From contig JAKAOD010000044.1 of the NCBI GenBank assembly GCA_021823365.1, positions 1 through 11,703 of the forward strand: DNA of 11,703 nt. Reading direction: 5' to 3'. The stretch's first letter is position 1. Every line of letters begins with the position of its first letter. Below, piece by piece: positions 6,061 to 11,703 of the stretch. A program made the position numbers and the translations under genes. The notes beneath the pieces are model-generated. The model was not told the origin of the DNA and made no database searches. It worked only from the letters and a program-made list of their open reading frames with translations. This stretch comes from Actinomycetes bacterium (GTDB lineage Bacteria > Actinomycetota > Acidimicrobiia > Acidimicrobiales > Bog-793).

Positions 6061-7752
6061 TCAGCACAGACGCGCAGCCGCGCGCCCGACGACGCGGAAG
6101 CGGACCTCGCTCCCGGGCTTGACCTGTGCCGCCAGGGCGAGCCCCGCGTCGTCGACGACGCCGACGACCGGATAGCCGCCGGTCGTCGGGCGGTCGGCGA
6201 GGAAGACGATCGGCTGCCCGTCGGGCGGGATCTGGACCGCGCCGGCGACGAGACCCTCGGTCTCGATCTCGCCCGCCCTCCGGCCGACGGCCGGACCCTC
6301 GAGTCGAAGCGCCGTGCGGTTGCTCGCCGCGCCGACCCGCCAGCGCCCACCCGCAAGGGTCGACTTGCCGACCTCGGTCAGCCAGTCGTCTCGCGGTCCG
6401 AGATCGAGGCGGAGCTCGGCGAAGGGCGGCGGCGTCGGGACGGGGACGGCGCCCGGCACGGGGCGCCCCGGTGGTCCCGGTCCGATGGGCAGCTCGTCCC
6501 CATCGACGACGGGGCGAGGGCCGAGGCCGGACAAGACGTCGCTCGAGCGGCTCCCGAGCACCGGCTCGACGTCGATCCCGCCGCGCACGGCGACGTAGGA
6601 GCGGAGGCCTTCCCGCGCGGTGCCGACCTCGAGGTGGGAGCCGGGGCCGAGCTCGATGGCCTCGCCGAGGGCGGCAGGCCTGCCGTCGACGCTCACCGGC
6701 GCGAACGCCCCGGTGACCGCGACGACACAGCGAGCCGTCGCCTCCAGCCCGACGCCGGTCATCGTCGTCTCGAGCACCGCGTGCGCCTCGTCGCTGCCGG
6801 CGGCGTCGTTGCCGACGAGCCGGTTGGCGAGCCGGAAGGCGGGCCGGTCAAGTGCGCCGGAGGTCGGCACGCCGAGATGGGCGACGCCGGGACGCCCGCC
6901 GTCCTGGACGGTCGTGAGCCAGCCGGACCGGACGACGCGCAGCACCGGGCGCGTTCCCGCTTTCCTGGTGCCGCCCGGCTCGCCGGTCCCGCCGCGAAGC
7001 CCCTCCCGAGTGGCAGGCGGCGCAGGGTACCCATGAGCGTCGCAACCCTTGTCCGCGTGTCGCGCGTCGCGCCGGTGCGCGGATCCGAGGTCGACGAAGC
7101 GCACGGTGGTACCGGGAACGATGAGCGCCGGACGGTCCCGCGCCGGGTCGAACAGCACGAGATCGGTGTGCCCGAGGACCTGCCAGCCACCGGGCGACGC
7201 CTGCGGGTAGACGCAGGAGAACGTCCCGGCGACGGCGACGGACCCGGCACGGACCCGGGGGCGCGGCGTCGCTCGCCGGCGGACCGAGAGCGCGGCGGGC
7301 AGGCCCCGAAGGTAGGCGAAGCCCGGGAGGAAGCCGCAGAAGGCCGCGACGTGCTCGAGGCCCGCGTGGGTCGTGGACACCTCCGCCCTCGTCATGCCCC
7401 AGGCGCGGGCGACTGCGTCGAGGTCCTCGCCGTCGTAGCTCGTGGGCACCTCGACCACGGGCGGCGCCGAGGCGCCCCGTCGCGACGCAGCGCCGCCCTC
7501 CGCGCCCTCGGCGCTCGCAGCGGGCTCTCCGGGCGCTTCAGGCCCGCCCTCGAGCGCGCGGAGGAGGGCTGAGGGCGTGCCCGTGGCGTCCTGGCCCACG
7601 ACGAGGACCGTCCGTGCCGCCGGGACGACCTCGGCGAGCACGACGCCTCCCGCCCGGCGGAGCCGCTCCAGCCGCTCGTAGACGGCAAGCGTCTCGCCGG
7701 GCTCGTCGAGCTCGAGGAGCAGGGCGTGGCGGCCGACCGGAAGGGCTCTCAC
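6061..7752 (-). CDS. pxpBC: 5-oxoprolinase subunits B and C fused (KipI-KipA type)
   Basis: One 563-residue chain joins the two subunits that are separate PxpB and PxpC in many bacteria. The PxpB half (about 1-222) has FCGFLPGFAYL (138-148), PRVRAGSVAVAGTFSCVYP (165-183), GGWQVLGHTD (188-197) and PALIVPGTTVRF (208-219). A low-complexity insert sits at about 69-98. A linker at about 223-268 leads to the PxpC half, with SGWLTTVQDGGRPG (276-289), GVPTSGALDRPAFRLANRLVGN (294-315), YVAVRGGIDV (386-395), LGSRSSD (399-405) and ETEGLVAGAVQIPPDGQP (497-514) ending in RPTTGGYP. Together with PxpA, encoded six bases downstream, it should form a complete ATP-dependent 5-oxoprolinase. B. subtilis relatives KipI and KipA affect sporulation kinase, but the adjacent pxpA favours the metabolic role. 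The GTG start shares bases with the TGA of the YfhO-like gene (GTGA at 7749-7752). Confidence 0.95.
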   Translation of the reverse strand: MRALPVGRHALLLELDEPGETLAVYERLERLRRAGGVVLAEVVPAARTVLVVGQDATGTPSALLRALEGGPEAPGEPAASAEGAEGGAASRRGASAPPVVEVPTSYDGEDLDAVARAWGMTRAEVSTTHAGLEHVAAFCGFLPGFAYLRGLPAALSVRRRATPRPRVRAGSVAVAGTFSCVYPQASPGGWQVLGHTDLVLFDPARDRPALIVPGTTVRFVDLGSAHRRDARHADKGCDAHGYPAPPATREGLRGGTGEPGGTRKAGTRPVLRVVRSGWLTTVQDGGRPGVAHLGVPTSGALDRPAFRLANRLVGNDAAGSDEAHAVLETTMTGVGLEATARCVVAVTGAFAPVSVDGRPAALGEAIELGPGSHLEVGTAREGLRSYVAVRGGIDVEPVLGSRSSDVLSGLGPRPVVDGDELPIGPGPPGRPVPGAVPVPTPPPFAELRLDLGPRDDWLTEVGKSTLAGGRWRVGAASNRTALRLEGPAVGRRAGEIETEGLVAGAVQIPPDGQPIVFLADRPTTGGYPVVGVVDDAGLALAAQVKPGSEVRFRVVGRAAARLC

Positions 7753-10082
7753 GCGGAGGCGCCGCCCCGAGATGCGCGCCGCCGAGATGCGCGCGCCTCG
7801 GCGCTGTTGCCGCCTACGAGGGCCAGGAGGATCGCCGCAGCGGAAGCGGCGGCGAGCCAGGCGCCGACGACGAGGTCACGCGGGCGGTAGGCGAGGACGA
7901 CGACGTGGTGCCCGGCGGGCACGATCGCCTGGAGCATCACGTCGTGCCACCGCTGCAGCTCCAGTGGGCGCCCGTCGATCGTCGCGTGCCATCCGGGCAC
8001 GGCGGTCAGCCGCAGCCGGAGCGCGGAGCGCCGCCGAGCGTCGAGGGTCACCCGCGCCGACCCGGTGGACCCGAGGGCGACCGGCACGGCGCGCCCGGGG
8101 CCGAACGGCGCCCCCGGCGACTTCGGCAGAGCGGCGAGCGTCGCCCTGCCCGAGCCGGGCACGGCGTAGAGCCGTTCCCCCTCGATCGAGGCGACCTCTC
8201 TCGTCCCGGCCGGTCCCGGTATGCCCGGCGGCTCGATCACGTAGCCGACGCCGAACAGGCGGGCGAGGGCGACCGACCAGATCTGGCCGCAGAACAGGCC
8301 GGGCGGGCTCGTCGGCGTCTCCTGCGTCCCGGTCGCCGCGCCGTAGGCGGTCGAGTAGGCCTTCGGCACGATCGGGTCGAGGACGGCGAGCTCGTCGACG
8401 CCGTAGACGGCGTTGGCGTCGGGCGCGAGGCCGACCGTCGGCAGCGAGCTCCTCGGGCACGACCCGATCCCGACGAGGGCGCTCCCGACGTCGCGCTTCA
8501 GCGCGTCGGCGGCCGCGGTCCGGGGAAAGCCGACCGTGCTCGAGGAGGGGATGCCGGCACCGGTCGCGGCGAGGAAGGCGGCCTCGAGGGCGAGCAAGCC
8601 GGCCAGCCCGACCTGTCCGCGCCGGGAGCTGTGGCGCTGCGCCCCGCGCCGGCACCAGGCCCAGAGCAGGAAGAGGCCCGCGAGGCTGGCGAGCGGCCAG
8701 GCGAAGCTCTTGGCCCTGGTCGCTCGTTGCACGGGGTCGAGATGGCCGACGTCCAGCCCGAGGAGGAGGGCGAGCACGGCGAGCACGAGGCCGAGCGCCG
8801 CGATTGCGACGGCAAGCGCCCGGTCTCCTCCCGCGCCGGCGCCCCGGTCTCCGGGGCGCAACCCTGCGGCGAGCCGTTCTGCACCGAAGCCGGCGAGCAC
8901 GGCGAGGGCGAGGTCGAGGAGCGGCGTCGCGAGCAGGATGCGGAAGACCCGCAGGTACGGGAGGTGCGCCATGACGTCGACAACCGGACGGGCGAAGAGG
9001 AGCACGAGAAGGAGGCCCGCGAGCACTGCGAAGGCGGCCACCTCGGCCCGGCGGCGCGCGAGCGGCAGCGCGACGAAGGCGAGCGCGAGGGCGATCACCC
9101 CGACGTAGATCATCGAGACGTACAGGTTGTCCGGCCCGATCACGGTGCCGAGCGCAGTCGGAAGCCCGTTGTAGTCGCCGAAGGCGAGGTGGACGAGGTC
9201 GTAGGCCGGAAGCCCCGAGACCGCCGGTCCCGTGGAGCGTGCCGAGGCGAAAGCCAGCTGCAGGCCGGGGAGGTAGACGGGTGCGGCGAGCGCGAATCCG
9301 CCGGCGAGGGCGAGGCCGTGCGCGGCGACGCTCCGGCGCAGCAGGTGCCGGCCGGACCTGGCGAGCGGCGCCACGGTCACGGCGAGGATGACGGCGAGCG
9401 CCGCGACGGCGAGGAGGGCGATCTGCGGCTCGCCCGAGTAGAAGAGCGCGGCCAGGGCGACGGCGAGCCAAGCGACGTCCCGCGCACGCTGGCCGCGTCT
9501 CGTCACGAGCACGGAGGCGGCGAGCACCCACCCCATCCAGCCCAGGCAGCCGGACTCGTAGGCGCCGAGCCAGACGGTGACCGCGCCGGAGAGCTCGTAG
9601 ATCGTGCCGCAGTACAGCGCGGCGAGCCGCGAGAGGCCGAGCACCCGGCCGAGCACGTAGGCGCCCCAGCCGGCGACGAGCAGGCGCGCCGCGATCGTCG
9701 CGGTGTGCGCCAGGTGCAGCGGGAAGAGGTAGCCGAGCGCGACCTCGGGGCTGAACGGCGCCGACTGGAAGTTGAAGGCGAGCGGCATCCCGAGGAGGCT
9801 GTAGGGGTTCCAGAGCGGTAGGTGGCCCGAGTGCACGTCGTGCCAGGCGAGGACCTGCCAGGGGATGAACTCCTCGATCTCGTCGGAGTCGACGGCGTTG
9901 TGCACGCCCGCGTGGGGCAGCGACGTGAGCCCCATCCGGCCGAGGATGTCGTACGGTCCGAGCAAGGAGCCGTGGGCGAGCGCCGGTGCGAGGTATGCCG
10001 CGGCGACGATCGCCAGCCAGGCGAACGGCGCCACGGAGCGAACGACGCGGCGAGCGTCGCCGGCCGAGGGCAGGGACCACAC
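7749..10082 (-). CDS. YfhO-like multi-pass membrane protein, probable GT-C-type glycosyltransferase
   Basis: This 777-residue integral membrane protein has about a dozen hydrophobic helices: one at about 20-37, a series from about 110 to 280, more from about 320 to 475, one near 490-508, and a last one at about 738-757 followed by an Arg-rich tail. The layout matches the bacterial YfhO family. After helix 1 comes an acidic outer loop (VDSDEIEEFIPW, 64-75) and LPLWNPYSLLGMPLAFNFQS (88-107). The C-terminal outer domain carries VPGWHATIDGRPLELQRWHD (695-714) and VPAGHHVVVLAYRP (721-734), typical of YfhO. In B. subtilis and Listeria, YfhO-type proteins help add sugars to lipoteichoic acid from a lipid-linked sugar; the substrate here is unknown. 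GTG at 10082 is the start because an AAAGG sequence lies seven bases upstream. The gene overlaps the pxpBC start by four bases. Confidence 0.82.
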   Translation of the reverse strand: MWSLPSAGDARRVVRSVAPFAWLAIVAAAYLAPALAHGSLLGPYDILGRMGLTSLPHAGVHNAVDSDEIEEFIPWQVLAWHDVHSGHLPLWNPYSLLGMPLAFNFQSAPFSPEVALGYLFPLHLAHTATIAARLLVAGWGAYVLGRVLGLSRLAALYCGTIYELSGAVTVWLGAYESGCLGWMGWVLAASVLVTRRGQRARDVAWLAVALAALFYSGEPQIALLAVAALAVILAVTVAPLARSGRHLLRRSVAAHGLALAGGFALAAPVYLPGLQLAFASARSTGPAVSGLPAYDLVHLAFGDYNGLPTALGTVIGPDNLYVSMIYVGVIALALAFVALPLARRRAEVAAFAVLAGLLLVLLFARPVVDVMAHLPYLRVFRILLATPLLDLALAVLAGFGAERLAAGLRPGDRGAGAGGDRALAVAIAALGLVLAVLALLLGLDVGHLDPVQRATRAKSFAWPLASLAGLFLLWAWCRRGAQRHSSRRGQVGLAGLLALEAAFLAATGAGIPSSSTVGFPRTAAADALKRDVGSALVGIGSCPRSSLPTVGLAPDANAVYGVDELAVLDPIVPKAYSTAYGAATGTQETPTSPPGLFCGQIWSVALARLFGVGYVIEPPGIPGPAGTREVASIEGERLYAVPGSGRATLAALPKSPGAPFGPGRAVPVALGSTGSARVTLDARRRSALRLRLTAVPGWHATIDGRPLELQRWHDVMLQAIVPAGHHVVVLAYRPRDLVVGAWLAAASAAAILLALVGGNSAEARASRRRASRGGASA
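7767..7794. repeat. Two 13-bp direct repeats, period 15, in the YfhO-like gene tail
   Basis: CCGAGATGCGCGC occurs at 7767-7779 and again at 7782-7794. On the coding strand the copies give an ASRRRASR-type basic tail after the last membrane helix, consistent with a positively charged cytoplasmic C-terminus. It looks like a small local duplication. Confidence 0.7.
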
Positions 10083-10089
10083 GGCGGCA

Positions 10090-10094
10090 CCTTT
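10090..10094 (-). promoter_or_regulatory. Ribosome binding site (AAAGG) of the YfhO-like gene
   Basis: AAAGG on the minus strand lies seven bases before the GTG at 10082 and supports that start. The frame remains open further upstream, so homology alone would not settle it. Confidence 0.55.
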
Positions 10095-10180
10095 GCGGAA
10101 GCGGGCCTCGGCGTCAACGACCGTTCGAATCCGGCGCGGCGCCGCCGTTAGACGACGATCGGCGCGACGGTCGTGCCGGC

Positions 10181-10185
10181 GGAGG
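10181..10185 (+). promoter_or_regulatory. Ribosome binding site (GGAGG) of the GH15 gene
   Basis: GGAGG lies eight bases before the GTG at 10194, a near-ideal match and spacing. It favours that start over the in-frame GTG codons at 10173 and 10185. Confidence 0.6.
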
Positions 10186-10193
10186 TGGCGGTC

Positions 10194-11703
10194 GTGGAGC
10201 CAGCACCTGTCGGGCTCGCCGAGCTCGAGCTGCTCGGGCTGGGCGAGAGCGCGCCCGGGCCCCTTGCCGCCTTGCGGCCGGAGTTCCCGCCGATCGCCGA
10301 GTACGGCTTCCTCTCGGACTGCGAGAACAACTGCCTCATCGCCCCGAGCGGCGCCGTCGAGTGGATGTGCCTTCCCTATCCCCACGACCCGAGCGTCTTC
10401 GGGACGGTGCTCGACCGCTCCGCAGGATCGTTCCGGCTGGCCCCAGAGGACCTCGCCATGCCGGCCAGCCGGCGCTACCTCCCGGGGACGACGATCCTCG
10501 AGACGACCTGGCAGACCCGCTCCGGGTGGCTCGTCGTCGTCGACTTCCTCGCAGTCGGTCCCTGGCACCGCACGGACGACCGGTCCCTGCTGCATCGTCG
10601 CACCCCCGGCGACTTCGACGCCCGGCACGTGCTCGTGCGGCTCGCGAGGTGCATCCACGGGGCCGTCGACCTGGTGCTCAAGTGCGCGCCGTCGTTCGAG
10701 TACGGGGTCGTCGACGCCCGCTGGGAGTACAGCGGCGACGGCTACGAGAGCGTGGTCACGGCGGGTCCTGGGGCGATCGACCTCTCGCTTGCAGGGAGCC
10801 TGCGCCTTGGCATCGAGGGGCGGAACGTGCTCGCCCGCCACCGCATGCGAGAGGGCGAGGTGGTCTTCGTCTCCCTCGGCTGGTCTGGACGGCCGCTCCC
10901 GAGCGAGCTCGAGGAGGTGGTGGCGTGGCAGCGTGAGACCGAGGAGTACTGGCGGGCCTGGCTCGACCGGGGGGCGATCCCCGACACCCAGGCCCGCGGC
11001 GCCCTCGAGCGGAGCGCGCTCGCCTTGAAGGGCCTCACCTATGCTCCGACCGGCGCGCTGCTCGCCGCGGCAACGACGTCGCTCCCGGAGCAGCCGGGCG
11101 GCCAGCGGAACTGGGACTACCGCTTCGCATGGGTCCGGGACTCCGCCTTCGCGATGTGGGGCCTGCACGCGCTCGGCTTCGACGCCGAGGCCGAGGACTT
11201 CCTCGCCTTCCTCGGCGACATGCTCGAGCAGGACGGTGGGCTCGCCGACGGCGGCGGCCAGAGCGCCCTGCGGGTGCTGTACTCCGTCAACGGCGCCCCG
11301 CAGCTCGCCGAGCGCACCCTCGAGCACCTCTCCGGCTACGACGGCTCGGCGCCCGTGCGCGTCGGCAACGACGCGGCCGCCCAGGTGCAGCACGACATCT
11401 ACGGCGCCGTCGTCGACTGCGTCTACCAGCACGCGCGAAACCGCGACGCCCTGTCCGAGCGGACCTGGCGGATCGTCGTGCTCGCCGTCGAGGCGGCCCT
11501 CGCCGTGTGGCACGAGCCCGACCGGGGGATCTGGGAGGTGCGGGGCGAGCCGCGACACTTCACGTTCTCCAGGATCATGTGCTGGGTGGCCGCCGACCGC
11601 GGCTCGCGCCTCGCGGCCCTGCACGGCGACGCTGCGAGGGCTCTCAGATGGCGGGCGGCCGCGGATGAGATCCACGCCGACGTCTGCGCCCGCGGCGTAG
11701 ACG
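10194..11703 (+). CDS. Glycoside hydrolase family 15 enzyme (glucoamylase/trehalase type), 3' end cut off
   Basis: GH15 enzymes hydrolyse alpha-glucosidic bonds with inversion; actinobacterial members include glucoamylase-like enzymes and trehalases. The visible 503 residues contain the N-terminal beta-sandwich domain (about 30-235), starting with PPIAEYGFLSDCENNCLIAP and GAVEWMCLPYPHDPSVFG (32-70). The (alpha/alpha)6 barrel follows, with TTSLPE (294-299), GGQRNWDYRFAWVRDSAF (302-319) and DRGIWEVRGEPRHFTFSR (443-460). Glu448 in GIWE is the likely general acid. The second catalytic Glu lies in the C-terminal part beyond the window; relatives are about 600-670 residues. There is no signal peptide, so it probably acts in the cytoplasm on trehalose or an internal alpha-glucan. 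GTG at 10194 is the chosen start because of the GGAGG eight bases before it. The gene is divergent from the YfhO-like gene. Substrate cannot be decided from sequence alone. Confidence 0.9.
   Translation, partial: MEPAPVGLAELELLGLGESAPGPLAALRPEFPPIAEYGFLSDCENNCLIAPSGAVEWMCLPYPHDPSVFGTVLDRSAGSFRLAPEDLAMPASRRYLPGTTILETTWQTRSGWLVVVDFLAVGPWHRTDDRSLLHRRTPGDFDARHVLVRLARCIHGAVDLVLKCAPSFEYGVVDARWEYSGDGYESVVTAGPGAIDLSLAGSLRLGIEGRNVLARHRMREGEVVFVSLGWSGRPLPSELEEVVAWQRETEEYWRAWLDRGAIPDTQARGALERSALALKGLTYAPTGALLAAATTSLPEQPGGQRNWDYRFAWVRDSAFAMWGLHALGFDAEAEDFLAFLGDMLEQDGGLADGGGQSALRVLYSVNGAPQLAERTLEHLSGYDGSAPVRVGNDAAAQVQHDIYGAVVDCVYQHARNRDALSERTWRIVVLAVEAALAVWHEPDRGIWEVRGEPRHFTFSRIMCWVAADRGSRLAALHGDAARALRWRAAADEIHADVCARGVD

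Larger units (their letters stand above)
10083..10193. other. Divergent intergenic region, YfhO-like gene and GH15 gene
   Basis: These 111 bases must contain promoters for both divergent genes. They hold the two ribosome-binding sequences at its ends and a perfect 10-bp palindrome GCGGCGCCGC at 10136-10145. I could not identify a convincing -10/-35 pair on either strand. Confidence 0.45.

Noticed and set aside
4903..7572. Long plus-strand frame (889 codons) opposite pxpA and pxpBC
   Set aside because: It shows no domain motif and is dominated by Arg, Gly, Asp and Ala. The opposite strand carries intact 5-oxoprolinase subunits with conserved motifs throughout.
10118..10136. TTCGAATCC, resembling the T-loop of a tRNA gene
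   Set aside because: The flanking bases do not form the T-stem, there is no acceptor stem, anticodon arm or CCA end at the right distances, and the upstream bases are the start region of the YfhO-like gene.
10136..10145. Perfect 10-bp palindrome GCGGCGCCGC as an operator
   Set aside because: Short all-G/C palindromes are expected by chance at this base composition, and no second copy or flanking symmetry supports regulator binding.
7749..11675. A 1308-codon minus-strand frame extending the YfhO-like gene far upstream
   Set aside because: Beyond codon 777 it runs antisense through the GH15 gene and has low-complexity composition. The GH15 frame has clear domain motifs, and an AAAGG site supports the start at 10082.

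Overview
The window is very GC-rich (roughly 70% or more by eye), uses GTG starts for most genes, packs genes with 4-base stop/start overlaps, and carries actinobacterial-type protein families. I infer a high-GC Actinomycetota chromosome, but nothing here fixes the lineage. It looks like an ordinary chromosomal segment: I see no rRNA, tRNA, CRISPR array, insertion sequence or phage gene.

Layout. (1) Positions 1-1027, minus strand: an importer ATPase of the nitrate/sulfonate/taurine type, followed by the first codons of what is probably its permease, cut by the window edge. (2) Positions 1028-1119: a short divergent promoter region in which both genes have a TANNNT box six bases before their ATG, suggesting two leaderless transcripts. 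(3) Positions 1120-1503, plus strand: a 56-residue CxxC/CxxC zinc-ribbon protein, then a remnant of a DHA2-type MFS drug exporter that keeps only its first membrane segment. (4) Positions 1504-5081, minus strand: two full-length ABC half-exporters joined by an ATGA overlap. Their motif substitutions predict a heterodimer with one degenerate and one catalytic ATP site. (5) Positions 5239-10082, minus strand: a YfhO-like multi-pass membrane protein, a PxpB-PxpC fusion and PxpA, spaced as a likely operon. (6) Positions 10194-11703, plus strand: a glycoside hydrolase family 15 enzyme running off the right edge and divergent from the YfhO-like gene.

How the genes work together. PxpA with the PxpB-PxpC fusion should make a complete ATP-dependent 5-oxoprolinase that returns pyroglutamate to glutamate. 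The gene pair at 1504-5081 should make one exporter of unknown substrate. The ATPase at the left edge needs a permease and a binding protein outside the window. The YfhO-like protein and the GH15 enzyme may both act on glycans, but only their proximity suggests a shared role. I found no clear new system. The points most worth a second look are the coupling of the YfhO-like gene to the 5-oxoprolinase genes, the matched asymmetry of the ABC pair, the paired leaderless promoters and the truncated MFS gene.
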